Shown here piece by piece: positions 44,449-54,174 of a stretch of 64,000 bases of DNA. The notes under the pieces are model-generated. The model worked only from the letters and a program-made list of their open reading frames with translations. It searched no databases and was not told where the DNA came from. Made by a program: the position numbers and the translations under genes. Position 1 is the stretch's first letter, and each line of letters begins with the position of its first letter. The DNA is from Ectothiorhodospiraceae bacterium BW-2. Its GTDB lineage: Bacteria; Pseudomonadota; Gammaproteobacteria; Thiohalomonadales; Thiohalomonadaceae. The DNA lies in NCBI GenBank assembly GCA_008375315.1, contig CP032507.1:682001-746000 (forward strand), read 5' to 3'.

Positions 44449-45327
44449 CGAGAGCAGTTGCGGCAGAATCTGCCGTAGCTGCAAGCGCCAGTTATCTGGC
44501 TCGATACCAAAAGTTTGTCGTAGCAGCGTCCCTTCGAGACGGGAGTTCGCAGGTCGCTTCGCAAGGGTGGGATACTCTGCTGTGGTAATCGCCGTCACAT
44601 CGACAGCTCTCGCCCCCCCCTCCCCTGCGGTAGCGGCTTGAATAATCTCTTTAGCAAAACCGTGCCAAGTCGTATAGGGTAGCCCCGAAAAGTGGTAAGT
44701 TCCCCACGGTAAGGCACCCTCGCTATGGTAGCGCTCAACCAGTATCAGCAGCGTAGAGGCGATACCGGCCGCCGAGGTCGGCCCTCCCCACTGATCAGCG
44801 ACGACCCGTAATTCGGAACGAGTTTGCGCCAATCTCAGCATGGTTTTGACAAAATTTTGCCCCTCAAGCCCAAACACCCAACTAGTGCGCAAAATAATAT
44901 GTTTAGCTAGCTGCTGCCGCACTAGCACCTCCCCCTCCCACTTGCTCTGCCCATAGACACCGAGCGGAGCGACGGGATCGGTTTCGAGATAGGGCTCGCT
45001 GCTGCTCCCATCAAAGACATAGTCGGTAGAGATATGCAGTAGCGGAATATCGCGACTATGGCAAAGATGGGCTAACTGCCCTACCGCATCTCGATTGAGA
45101 GCAAAGGCGGCCTCCATGGCCTCCTCCGCCTTATCGACAGCGGTATAGGCCGCCGCATTGATCACTAGATCAGGCTTATGCTGCTCCAGTCCCTCCTCCA
45201 ACGCGAGCGTATCACACATATCCAGTGCTGGACGCCCTAGAGCGATCAACTGATGGGGGCTCTGTCGGCCCTGCCGTTGCAGTTCGCTAGCGACCTGACC
45301 GCTAGCCCCAGTTACCACAATCTTCAT
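44431..45327 (-). CDS. rmlD: dTDP-4-dehydrorhamnose reductase RmlD
   Basis: RmlD reduces dTDP-4-dehydro-L-rhamnose to dTDP-L-rhamnose for surface polysaccharides. The 298-residue protein begins MKIVVTGASGQVASEL (ATG 45327 with AGGAG upstream; longer in-frame starts to 45672 run through the cytochrome promoter region and are rejected). The NADPH-binding GASGQVAS, the YGQSKWEGE catalytic Tyr-Lys and the THIS-like LLHISTDYVFDG segment are all present. No rmlA/B/C is adjacent, so the rest of the pathway must be elsewhere. Confidence 0.93.
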   Translation of the reverse strand: MKIVVTGASGQVASELQRQGRQSPHQLIALGRPALDMCDTLALEEGLEQHKPDLVINAAAYTAVDKAEEAMEAAFALNRDAVGQLAHLCHSRDIPLLHISTDYVFDGSSSEPYLETDPVAPLGVYGQSKWEGEVLVRQQLAKHIILRTSWVFGLEGQNFVKTMLRLAQTRSELRVVADQWGGPTSAAGIASTLLILVERYHSEGALPWGTYHFSGLPYTTWHGFAKEIIQAATAGEGGARAVDVTAITTAEYPTLAKRPANSRLEGTLLRQTFGIEPDNWRLQLRQILPQLLSLHLGS

Positions 45328-45460
45328 CTTAACTCCTGCTTGGTAGTGATCCTGATTCCATCTTACACACAGAGAAAATCTCACACAACGGTTGCGGCCA
45401 TCGGCGCTGCGAGTAATAATGGTCGGCAATAGACAATAAACATGGAGTAGGAGGAACACC

Positions 45461-46183
45461 ATGCCTAAATTATCCCTCTCTCGCTGCCTAGCAGCACTCA
45501 CCACACTGCTGCTACCGTTAGCCGCTATGGGTGAAATCAATACCCGCAGTCTCGCGGACAATAACGCCGCTGAGATAGAACAAGCGATTGAACTTAGTAG
45601 TGATCTTGTTGCCGGCGAAGCGCTCTTCTCCGCCGTCTGCGCCCGCTGCCACATCGATACCGGTCGTGGCATGGTGCCGGGCTTTGCCCGTCTGCGCCCC
45701 CCGGGCTACTTTCCCCAACTCGCCGGCCAGCACAAAAATGTGTTAATCAAACAGCTAGCCGATATTCGCGCCGGTAATCGCGACAACCCGACCATGTACC
45801 CCTACACGCTAAGTAAATATATTGGCGGCCCCCAAGATATTGCCAATGTGACCGGCTACATCGCCAGCCTCACCCCCCATCCAAACAATGAGCAGGGGTT
45901 TGGCAACGATCTACCGCACGGCGAAGCGCTCTATAAGAGAGAGTGCGCCGAGTGTCACGGCGACTATGGCGAGGGGAGTAACGACAAGTTCTACCCTCGT
46001 ATTCAGGGACAGAACTACACCTATCTGCTACGACAGATGCTCTGGATTCGGGACGGTAAACGGCGCAATGCCAACGAGAAGATGGTGCGCCAAATTCAAA
46101 ATTTCAGCTACGCCGATACCCAAGCGGTTATCGACTATACCTCGCGACTACCCGAACCGCCCAAGGATGATATTTTTCGCTAA
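45461..46183 (+). CDS. Di-haem cytochrome c (c4-type), periplasmic
   Basis: A 240-residue protein with a signal peptide (MPKLSLSRCLAALTTLLLPL, cleavage likely after AAMG) and two haem-binding motifs, CARCH near residue 62 and CAECH near 165. Each is followed by a c4-like pattern (FPQLAGQHKNVLIKQL and YPRIQGQNYTYLLRQM). Methionine ligands are plausible in NPTMYPY and ANEKMVRQI. It would shuttle electrons to a terminal oxidase or other acceptor. AGGAGG precedes the ATG. The ankyrin-repeat gene follows 42 bp later. Confidence 0.92.
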   Translation: MPKLSLSRCLAALTTLLLPLAAMGEINTRSLADNNAAEIEQAIELSSDLVAGEALFSAVCARCHIDTGRGMVPGFARLRPPGYFPQLAGQHKNVLIKQLADIRAGNRDNPTMYPYTLSKYIGGPQDIANVTGYIASLTPHPNNEQGFGNDLPHGEALYKRECAECHGDYGEGSNDKFYPRIQGQNYTYLLRQMLWIRDGKRRNANEKMVRQIQNFSYADTQAVIDYTSRLPEPPKDDIFR

Positions 46184-46225
46184 CTCTTGCTACCCCCTAA
46201 CTCTAATTTTGTGGAGCTTTCTGAC

Positions 46226-47203
46226 ATGACCCTCTCTCTCTCACGCCCCCTTACCTCTCTGCTACTGCTCCTGTTTACGCTAAGCGCTGCTGCTGCCGCT
46301 CCCCAAGATCAGGCGCTGCTCGAAGCGGTAGCGGCTGACGACCTTAGCCAAGCAAAACAGCTGCTCGAAAGCGGTGCTGATCCTAATGCCGAGAGCCAAT
46401 ATGGCACCTTTGCGCTAGTCTTTGCGGCAGAACATGACAACATCGCCATGGCACAGCTACTACTAGAGTATGGCGCTCGCGCCGATGTTAAAACCAGCGA
46501 CGGCTTTACCCCGCTAATTGCCGCCGCCGAACAGGGCGATGTCGAGCTAACCTCACTGCTACTAGAGCACGGTGCGAACCCCCACACCAAAACTCGCAAG
46601 GGCAAGGATGCGTTTATGTATGCTGTACAGGCGGGATTTGAAGATGTTTTAGCGATGTTAATCGGCTATGGAGCTAACATTAATACCTCAGATCGCGATG
46701 GCAAAACCTCGCTTATGGTCGCCATTGAGAGTAGCCAGTTCCATATTATGCAGATGCTACTCATGGCCGGTGCCGATACTCATATCGAGAGCAGTAACGG
46801 CACCACGCCCTTAATGATGGCGGCAGACAAAGAGGATCCTGCCTATGTCGAGGCGCTACTACTGCGGCAGGCCGATCTTCACGCCACAGATGAGAGTGGT
46901 GCCACCCCGCTCCATATCGCCGCATCAAGCGGCCATAGCGCCGTTATCGCAACCCTGCTCCAACAGGGTGCCTCTATCGATAAACTCGATAACGATAACT
47001 GGTCACCGTTAATGGCCGCTGCCTTTAATGGCCATGTTCAGTGTGTCACCCTGCTACTAGAGAGCGGTGCCAATCGGCAGCTACGCAACAACACCGGCAA
47101 ATCGGCCGCCGATTTAGCGCGTCTAGCCCAAAAACGCACCCGCCATGACAGTCAGCACTATCAAGAGCTAGAGCAGATAGTTAAACAACTCTCCTCCTCT
47201 TAA
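46226..47203 (+). CDS. Exported ankyrin-repeat protein
   Basis: A 325-residue protein with a signal peptide (MTLSLSRPLTSLLLLLFTLS, then AAAAAP) and about eight ankyrin repeats of 33 residues, for example GFTPLIAAAEQGDVELTSLL and GATPLHIAASSGHSAVIATL. The start at 46226 (GGAG upstream) is preferred to the longer frame at 46187. In some bacteria exported ankyrin proteins sit next to cytochrome or peroxidase genes and aid oxidative-stress protection; here the neighbour is a c4-type cytochrome. Its last 23 bp overlap the convergent RND gene. Confidence 0.88.
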   Translation: MTLSLSRPLTSLLLLLFTLSAAAAAPQDQALLEAVAADDLSQAKQLLESGADPNAESQYGTFALVFAAEHDNIAMAQLLLEYGARADVKTSDGFTPLIAAAEQGDVELTSLLLEHGANPHTKTRKGKDAFMYAVQAGFEDVLAMLIGYGANINTSDRDGKTSLMVAIESSQFHIMQMLLMAGADTHIESSNGTTPLMMAADKEDPAYVEALLLRQADLHATDESGATPLHIAASSGHSAVIATLLQQGASIDKLDNDNWSPLMAAAFNGHVQCVTLLLESGANRQLRNNTGKSAADLARLAQKRTRHDSQHYQELEQIVKQLSSS

Positions 47204-50200
47204 ATCTCAGCCCTTCACGGTTACATTGAAGGCGCAGATCATCCCCAATCAGATAGAGGCACGGCAGGGTAAACAGAATCAGCACAGTTGACACCAGCAG
47301 ACCAAACCCAAGGCTAACCGCCATCGGGGTTAAAAAGGCGGTCTGATCGGTGGCAAAGAAGATCAAAGGCGACACGCCTAAAAAGGTGGTCATTGAGGTG
47401 AGAATAATCGGCCTAGCTCTGATCCGCCCCGCCTCAAGCAGCGCCTCAAACCGAGGGTGGCCTTCACGACGGTAGCGGTTCACAAAATCGATCAAGATTA
47501 GCGAGTCGTTAACCACAATACCGGCTAACGCCAAAAAGCCTATCATCGACAGAAACTGTAAGTTTAGATCGAGCAGCCAGTGGCCCATCACCACCCCAAT
47601 CATGCCAAAGGGGATCGCCACCATCACCACCAGCGAATCGAGCAGCGAGTTAAACAGCGCCGTCAAAATCACAAATATCAGCAGCAGCGCAATCAGTAGC
47701 GCCAGCCCCATATCACGCATCGACTCCCCCGCTGCCCGCTTCTCGCCCAACCACTCGACCTTGAGATCGGGATGTCGTTGCTGTAGCGTCTCGACATAGC
47801 GCTCAATCTGTTCGGTCACCTGAAGCGGCGTCGCCACCTCGCTATCGACCTCCGCCGTTAGGGTCACCATTCGCGTTGCATTGCGTCGAGTAATATCACT
47901 CAAGCCCCGAGTCGCGACCACAGTAGCGACATCTCCCAAAAAGAGCACCCTGCCATCGGCTAGCGTCAAAGGGAGTCGCGCGAGGGCATCGAACTGTTGG
48001 CGATAGGTTTCGGCGTAGAGCAGTCGTAGCGCTATCCGCTCCCCTTGATGGTTAACCCGCACCACCTCCTCGCCCTGAAACGCCGCCCGCACCATTGAGG
48101 CTAGCTGCTGCTGGGTCAATCCTAACTGCCGCCCGCGCTCATTTAACCGATAGGTGAGCTCCTGCTTACCCTGACGCAGGTTATGGCTCACATCCGAGGT
48201 ACCAACGAGAGTAGCGATATAGTCGCGCAGCTCATTAGCGAGCGGCTGTAGGGGGAGATCACCACTACCGCTGAGTCCGATCTCGATATCGGCTCCGGCC
48301 GGGCCACTGGAGGTTCTGACCACCGCCAACGACTCAATAGCGCTCAGTGGCTGTAGTCGCTGTCGAATCGCGCCGATAACCTCCTCAGCCGTGCGCACAC
48401 GCTCCCCCGTCGGCGGCTGCCACTGTAGATTGAGCAGCGGAGCTATCCAGCGCTCAACCACCCCCTCCGCCCGCTGCGGCTTAAGATCGATAATGATCTG
48501 GATCTGATTCGAACCGAACTGCATCGTATTAAAGCCGACGAAGGTCACCCCGACATTGGTCAATAGACTCGCCAGCTCACTCTGATCCAGTTCAGCCATA
48601 ATCTGCTGCTCAATCTTAGCCGCTAACCGCTCCGAATCGCTTAAACTGTAGTTAAGCGGCGCTTCGATATTGACAAAAAACTGCCCAGTCGAGACGGTAC
48701 CAAAGAGCTGAAACGGCAGCCGAGTAGCGGCAAACAGCAGCGCTAACAGCAGCAGTGCGATAGTCGTAACCAACACCAGATAACGGTTTAATAACCCCCA
48801 CTTTAACAGCGCCAAATAGCGCCGCATCAACCAGCGCCGCTCTTGGCCGCTTCGATTAGGCACCGAGCGAATCCACTCCTTAGCGTGGGAGGGTAAGACC
48901 CAAAACGACTCCCACAGCGATCCTAATAGCGCAAAGATAACCACCGCCGGAATCACTGCAATAAAGGCTCCCATCGTTCCCGACACCGTTAGCATCGGCA
49001 AAAAGGCGGCAATCGTGGTTGCCGCTGAGGCCATCACCGGCCAGAAGAGCTCCGTCGCCCCTACCACTGCCGCAGTGCGGTGATCAAGCCCCGACTCTAG
49101 GTGACGATAAATATTTTCCGTCACAATAATGGCATCATCGACGACCAAGCCTAGCGCAATCAAAAAGGCGAACAGCGATACCATATTGATGCTAAAACCG
49201 CTCAGCCACAGCAGCAAAATCGCCACTAAAAAGGCGATTGGAATCCCCACCGCCGTCACCAACGCCACTTGGCCATTGAGAAACAGCCACAGCGATAGCA
49301 GCACTAACACCAGCCCCACGACCCCCGAAGCCTTAACGGTATCGAGACGGTTTTTAACATAGACCGATAGATCACTAAAGGTACCCACCTGAATCGTCAA
49401 AGGTAGCTGCTGCCGTAGCTGCTGTAGGGTTCGATAGACCGCAGCGGCCACCTCAATCGTTGATCCCGATTCGGTTTTAGTAAGCGTTAAATTGACCGAA
49501 GGGTAGCCGTTATATCGCCCTAGTGTTGTCGCCTGCTCCTGTCGGAGTGACAATTTGAGTAGCTGATCCAGCCGCAGATAGCGCCCCTCCTCGCCATGTC
49601 GCACCGCAATCGCGCCAATCGCCTCAATATCGGCACCGGTTCCTAGCCCGCGCAGCAGAATGTCGCCCTCGCGCGATTCGATGCGCCCCCCCGGCAGATC
49701 GGCCACCGCAGCTACCACCGCCTGTTTAATCTCGGTTAAAGAGATGCCAAATTGAGCCAATTGATAGGGGTCGGCTTCGAGCCAAATTTCGTTCTGTCGT
49801 AACCCCGATGCCTCCACAGCCGCCACATCAGGTAGTTGCGCTAACTGCTGCTCGACCCACTCGGCGTACTCGAATAGAGTGTGACGAGCCACCCCACCAT
49901 AGAGTGCCACGCTAATCACCGGAAAGCGGGTCTGCTGGCGCTGTAACCGGGGTAGTTCGGCCGCAGCAGGGAGATCGTCGAGACGGGAGAGGATAGCCTC
50001 AGCATCGCGCACAAACTCGTCAATATCACTCTCCGATGTCAACTCTAGCGTCAGCCGCGATAACCCCTCACTGCTTATTGAGGTGAGACTCTCTATATCG
50101 CTCTGCCCATTAAAGGCGCTCTCAAGTGGTATCGTAATCTGCCGCTCTACCTCCTCCGGTGAGGCACCAGCGAAGAGGGTGGTAATCTGCACCCGGGGCT

Positions 50201-50324
50201 GCTCTGTGGTCGGAAACATCTCCTGCGGCAACTTCTGCCACGCCATAAGACCCGCCACCCCTACTAGCAGTAGCAATAGATTGACTAGCAGCGGCCTATC
50301 GATGGCAAAGGCGATTGATGACAT
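47181..50324 (-). CDS. RND-family efflux transporter, inner-membrane pump
   Basis: A 1,047-residue AcrB/MdtC-like pump: N-terminal membrane helix IDRPLLVNLLLLLVGVAG, FPTTEQPRVQITTLFAGASP, two large periplasmic loops and twelve membrane helices. The proton-relay aspartate pair is in helix 4 (LGLVVDDAIIVTENIYRHLE). The second half has the matching ALAGIVVNDSLILIDFVN. No membrane-fusion protein or outer-membrane channel gene is adjacent, so it must borrow partners encoded elsewhere. The ATG has GGGAGAG upstream. The substrate is unknown. Confidence 0.93.
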   Translation of the reverse strand: MSSIAFAIDRPLLVNLLLLLVGVAGLMAWQKLPQEMFPTTEQPRVQITTLFAGASPEEVERQITIPLESAFNGQSDIESLTSISSEGLSRLTLELTSESDIDEFVRDAEAILSRLDDLPAAAELPRLQRQQTRFPVISVALYGGVARHTLFEYAEWVEQQLAQLPDVAAVEASGLRQNEIWLEADPYQLAQFGISLTEIKQAVVAAVADLPGGRIESREGDILLRGLGTGADIEAIGAIAVRHGEEGRYLRLDQLLKLSLRQEQATTLGRYNGYPSVNLTLTKTESGSTIEVAAAVYRTLQQLRQQLPLTIQVGTFSDLSVYVKNRLDTVKASGVVGLVLVLLSLWLFLNGQVALVTAVGIPIAFLVAILLLWLSGFSINMVSLFAFLIALGLVVDDAIIVTENIYRHLESGLDHRTAAVVGATELFWPVMASAATTIAAFLPMLTVSGTMGAFIAVIPAVVIFALLGSLWESFWVLPSHAKEWIRSVPNRSGQERRWLMRRYLALLKWGLLNRYLVLVTTIALLLLALLFAATRLPFQLFGTVSTGQFFVNIEAPLNYSLSDSERLAAKIEQQIMAELDQSELASLLTNVGVTFVGFNTMQFGSNQIQIIIDLKPQRAEGVVERWIAPLLNLQWQPPTGERVRTAEEVIGAIRQRLQPLSAIESLAVVRTSSGPAGADIEIGLSGSGDLPLQPLANELRDYIATLVGTSDVSHNLRQGKQELTYRLNERGRQLGLTQQQLASMVRAAFQGEEVVRVNHQGERIALRLLYAETYRQQFDALARLPLTLADGRVLFLGDVATVVATRGLSDITRRNATRMVTLTAEVDSEVATPLQVTEQIERYVETLQQRHPDLKVEWLGEKRAAGESMRDMGLALLIALLLIFVILTALFNSLLDSLVVMVAIPFGMIGVVMGHWLLDLNLQFLSMIGFLALAGIVVNDSLILIDFVNRYRREGHPRFEALLEAGRIRARPIILTSMTTFLGVSPLIFFATDQTAFLTPMAVSLGFGLLVSTVLILFTLPCLYLIGDDLRLQCNREGLRFKRRRVV

Positions 50325-50399
50325 AGCTCTCCCTATCCTTACATTGAAGCGTTACGATTACCAAGTGTTTGGCCTATAATGGCACCAATTTAAAGATTG

Positions 50400-50405
50400 A
50401 GGAGG
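50400..50405 (+). promoter_or_regulatory. Ribosome binding site fixing a TTG start
   Basis: AGGAGG lies 6 bases before TTG 50412. A longer in-frame TTG at 50397 would place this perfect Shine-Dalgarno inside the coding region with nothing good upstream, so the receptor very likely starts at TTG 50412. Confidence 0.7.
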
Positions 50406-50411
50406 GTCGTT

Positions 50412-52424
50412 TTGAATAATCTCACCATTAAACAGCGCCTGTGGGGCTTTTTTGGGCTCATACTGCTGCTGTTGCTCATTGTTTCTGCTATCTCTTGGCG
50501 GGCATCGACTTCGATTCAGCAGCAGATGTCCCATGTCGTCAACACGATTCAACCGCTAATGCAGGAGGCGATGGCGCTGGAGATCAAGTTGCATAAAACC
50601 TCTTCGGCGCTCAACTACTTTCTCAAAAGCGGTATCGACAGCCACCAGCAGATCTACAGCCAGAACCTAGAGCGACTACTAGCTGCCTCTAGCCAGCTAA
50701 AACAGCATCAGATCGTTAGCGCCGATCGTGCGCTGCGTGAGCAGGTTGAGGCCATCGACGCCAATATCCAGCGTCTCGCTAGCTACAAGGCGCAACTCAT
50801 TCGCTACGGTACCCATATGTCGGTCAATATGGCGGCGCTGGAGCTGATGAATGCCAAACTCAACCCACAGCTACTCCCTCTGACCCAAGCCCTGACCGAT
50901 ATGGTGCTGCTGCCGCCCGAAGAGGGGGCGAGTGGTAGCGAACTAGAGCTCTACGCCGAGATACAGCAGCTACGCTACTATATTATTCAAGCGGTCAGCG
51001 CCCTGCGTGGCTATATCGGTCTTCGTAGTGAGGCCTTTTTAGCCAATACCTCCTCCTATGTGCAGGAGGTACAACGGCTCCTAGAACAGCTAGATGGCCA
51101 GTTCGATGAGATGACATTTGAACAGCAGCTCGGGTTTGAAAAGGTGCTGGAGATCTCCGGCAGCTACTTTACCGATATGTTTGAAGTACTACAGATTCAG
51201 CGCAGCGACAAAGCCTATCGCGATGTCTATCTGTTAAAAACCGAGGTCGGCCCCCTGACCTTTGAGACCGAACAGCAGCTCAATCAGCTAGTGGAGCAGA
51301 TGGAGCGGCAGATGAATCAGGCAAATAGCACCATGGTAGCGAAGGTAATCTCCACCGCCTGGACAGTGATTCTGTTTATGGGGGGGGGGATGGTGCTATT
51401 TGGCCTTATCGGCTGGTGGCTCAACTACAGCATCTCTAGCAAAATCGGTCGGGCGGTTGCCGCTATGGAGGAGATCGCCTCCGGCGAAGCGGATCTACAG
51501 ATGCGCCTTAACGACAGCGGCAGAGACGAACTCGCACGACTAGGCGAGGCCTTTAACCGCTTTTTGCAAAAAATTGCCGCCACCATTATCGAAGTCTCAG
51601 CGGGTGTCAGCCGCCTCGATACCGCCACCGGAGGGATGCACCAAATTACCGACCATATTCAGGGGGCGATAGGTCATCAGCAACAGGGGGTACAGCAGAT
51701 GGTGCACGCCATGGAGCAGATGCTCGACTCCTCTAGTATCGTCTCTAGCAAGGTTGAGCAGGCACTCTCACAGACAAAACGGGCTAGCAGCTCCGCCCAC
51801 AGCGGTCAGCAGCAGGTGAATCGCACCACCTCAGCGATCAACTCGCTCGTCACCGAAGTGGAGCAGGCCACAGCGGTCATTAATGAACTAGAGCAGGTGT
51901 CGCTCCAAATCGGCACAGTGGTGACAACCATTGAGGGGATCGCCGAGCAGACCAACCTACTCGCACTCAACGCCGCCATCGAGGCGGCTCGCGCCGGCGA
52001 GCAGGGGCGCGGCTTTGCCGTGGTTGCCGATGAGGTGCGTACCCTCGCTAGCCGCACTCAGGACTCGACCACCGAAATTCAGAGCATGATTAACCGCCTC
52101 CAAAGCGCCTCCAATGAGGCGGTTGAGGTGATGTCCAACAATAGCGGCCAAGCAAAAAGTACCGTCACCGAAGCCGAAAATACCCGCCTATCCCTAGAGG
52201 AGATCGCCTCAGCCGTCGAGCATATTCGACTGGTCAACCAGGAGATTGGCGAAGCTAACCACTACCAGAACACGATTATCGACGAGGTGAACGCCATCGT
52301 TAACCGCCTCCGCTCAGTCGCCGACACCAGCGACAGCAATAAACAGGAGTTAGAGACCGCCACTGTGGAGCTAATTCAGCTCTCCAACCAATTAAAACGA
52401 TTGGTGGACGGATTTAATCTCTAG
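50412..52424 (+). CDS. Methyl-accepting chemotaxis protein with large periplasmic four-helix sensor
   Basis: A 670-residue receptor starting [20 protein letters not shown]. The first membrane helix is at about 11-30, followed by a helical periplasmic region of about 290 residues, the second helix (about 318-340, [20 protein letters not shown]), HAMP (about 342-395) and the cytoplasmic signalling region with [20 protein letters not shown]. The size and helical content of the sensor region suggest a long or doubled helical bundle ligand domain. There is no C-terminal CheR-docking peptide (ends VDGFNL), unlike the receptor in the che operon. Its stop abuts the end of convergent batD. Confidence 0.93.
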   Translation: MNNLTIKQRLWGFFGLILLLLLIVSAISWRASTSIQQQMSHVVNTIQPLMQEAMALEIKLHKTSSALNYFLKSGIDSHQQIYSQNLERLLAASSQLKQHQIVSADRALREQVEAIDANIQRLASYKAQLIRYGTHMSVNMAALELMNAKLNPQLLPLTQALTDMVLLPPEEGASGSELELYAEIQQLRYYIIQAVSALRGYIGLRSEAFLANTSSYVQEVQRLLEQLDGQFDEMTFEQQLGFEKVLEISGSYFTDMFEVLQIQRSDKAYRDVYLLKTEVGPLTFETEQQLNQLVEQMERQMNQANSTMVAKVISTAWTVILFMGGGMVLFGLIGWWLNYSISSKIGRAVAAMEEIASGEADLQMRLNDSGRDELARLGEAFNRFLQKIAATIIEVSAGVSRLDTATGGMHQITDHIQGAIGHQQQGVQQMVHAMEQMLDSSSIVSSKVEQALSQTKRASSSAHSGQQQVNRTTSAINSLVTEVEQATAVINELEQVSLQIGTVVTTIEGIAEQTNLLALNAAIEAARAGEQGRGFAVVADEVRTLASRTQDSTTEIQSMINRLQSASNEAVEVMSNNSGQAKSTVTEAENTRLSLEEIASAVEHIRLVNQEIGEANHYQNTIIDEVNAIVNRLRSVADTSDSNKQELETATVELIQLSNQLKRLVDGFNL

Positions 52425-54134
52425 TCACTGCGGACGGCAAGGGGGGTAGAGCGGCAGTTGCGGCGAAACGGGAGAGGGGGCGAGCTGTGGCCGCTGCTGT
52501 AGCTGTCGCCATAGCAGCTCGCCCCGCTTAGCGCTCCACGCCTCCCCCCGCTGATAGTAGCGTAGCGCGGTTAAACGGACAATCTCCTCCGCGACCGAGT
52601 CGGAGGCTCGTAGCGCCATCTCCCCTAGAGAGCGAGGCGGCCTATCGGGTGAGCAGAGTCGTCCCCACAACAGAAGTCCGCGCTCCGCCTGCGCCGGATC
52701 GCCACTAACGAGTCGTCGCCGAATCTGCCGTCGCAGAGCGATACCCTCTAGCCATCTAGTCCTAGGAGCGTGGCGGTAGTAGCGGTAGTGTAGCAACCAG
52801 AGCAGCAGCGTCACTAACCAGAGCGCCAGCCACAGCACTCCCCCATGACTCAATAGCTCTGCCCAGAGGCTGCTCGGCACCGCCCCTCCGGTACCCATCG
52901 CCGCCGCGCTCTCCCCCCCACCGCCACCCTCGATACCCGCCGAATCGTTCGCCGCCTGGGTTAGCGACTGCGAAGCGAGCGCCGGTAACACCTGTAGTCT
53001 GCGTGACGGCATAGTGGCCTGCTCTAACTGCCCGCTCTGGCTATTCCACCAGTGGATCACCTGTGCCGGAAAGATTAGCTCCCCCGCCTGTAACGGAATA
53101 TAGGCGATGCGACCGATACGGCGCGAGATCACCCCCTCATCTCCGATCTGCTGCTCAAACTCGGGCCGATCGGGATAGACCTTCACCTGCTCGGGGTGGC
53201 TTAGGGTAATATCGGGCAGCTGGTTTAGCGTCACCCCCTCCGCCTCCAGCACCACGGTACGGGTTAGCGGCTCCCCCACACGAAGCGTCCTCGGCACCTC
53301 CCCCCAGTTATCGCTAAAGCTGAGGCGACGAGCCGGTAACCAGACCGAAGTCGAAGAGAGCTCCGGTTGCGCTTTAACCTCCAGCCGCAGCGGCTCAGAG
53401 AGGATACGCCTCACCTGCATCTTCTGGTTAAAGAGCTGCAATCCTAGTCTCGAACCGGCAGCCACCATCCCCTCAAACCGAAACGGTTTCAGCTCTAACA
53501 CCCCCTCCTGCTTAGGAAACAGAGCGTAGCGCTGCTCAATCACCGCATAGCGCTGCTCGCCACGGCGCACCTCATAGCGGCGATCCTCCCCTAAAGGGAC
53601 TACCTCCGCCTCCCCTTGGGCAAACTCCGGCCGAGTTAGGGTACCATTGCTAATGTTGATAGTACGCAACAATTTTAGCGTCACAACCACCTGCTCCCCG
53701 GGATAGAGGGTATCGCGATCACTCTCGACCTCTAGCAGCAGCTCCCCCTGTTGCGCCTCGCTATCGGCGACCCCCTCCCCGATATCGATCACTTTAGCCG
53801 GACTATTATCGCGCCCAAAACTGATAGGCGGAATCGTCAACTTGCCACTGCGGTTGGCCATTAGGGTTAAACTCCAAGTGTAGCTCTCGCTCTGGCGTCC
53901 ATTGACCCACTGCGCCGACATGGCGCTATTGCGCGATAAGATCGAAAAGTCGCGCTGTAACGGAGTGAAATCGGGCTCGCCATCGGGCTCGCCACGACTG
54001 GTAAAAGAGAGGGTAAACGACTCATTTAGGCGCAGCGCCTCCCGATCAACCGACACCTCAATCGTCGAGGCCAGCGCCGACACCGTTTTAAACCAGATCA
54101 CCAAGATCAAGCCTATCTGCCAGAGTAAAGACAC
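52425..54134 (-). CDS. batD: BatD family protein
   Basis: A 569-residue exported protein: signal peptide (IGLILVIWFKTVSALAS), a beta-rich N-terminal half with VDREALRLNESFTLSF typical of BatD, a second beta domain, and a C-terminal membrane helix (LWLALWLVTLLLWLLHYRY) with a cytoplasmic tail. Bat proteins were named for aerotolerance in Bacteroides and act with MoxR ATPases and VWA proteins, probably in envelope protein handling. GTG start at 54134. It is the last gene of the six-gene minus-strand operon. Confidence 0.88.
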   Translation of the reverse strand: MSLLWQIGLILVIWFKTVSALASTIEVSVDREALRLNESFTLSFTSRGEPDGEPDFTPLQRDFSILSRNSAMSAQWVNGRQSESYTWSLTLMANRSGKLTIPPISFGRDNSPAKVIDIGEGVADSEAQQGELLLEVESDRDTLYPGEQVVVTLKLLRTINISNGTLTRPEFAQGEAEVVPLGEDRRYEVRRGEQRYAVIEQRYALFPKQEGVLELKPFRFEGMVAAGSRLGLQLFNQKMQVRRILSEPLRLEVKAQPELSSTSVWLPARRLSFSDNWGEVPRTLRVGEPLTRTVVLEAEGVTLNQLPDITLSHPEQVKVYPDRPEFEQQIGDEGVISRRIGRIAYIPLQAGELIFPAQVIHWWNSQSGQLEQATMPSRRLQVLPALASQSLTQAANDSAGIEGGGGGESAAAMGTGGAVPSSLWAELLSHGGVLWLALWLVTLLLWLLHYRYYRHAPRTRWLEGIALRRQIRRRLVSGDPAQAERGLLLWGRLCSPDRPPRSLGEMALRASDSVAEEIVRLTALRYYQRGEAWSAKRGELLWRQLQQRPQLAPSPVSPQLPLYPPCRPQ

Positions 54135-54174
54135 TGCACTACCCCCTCTATGACCTCTATCTCTCTATCCATCT

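Noticed and set aside
44431-45672. Longer 413-residue version of rmlD
   Set aside because: The extra N-terminal part has no homology pattern, runs through the cytochrome gene start on the other strand, and the family N terminus with a good ribosome site begins at 45327.
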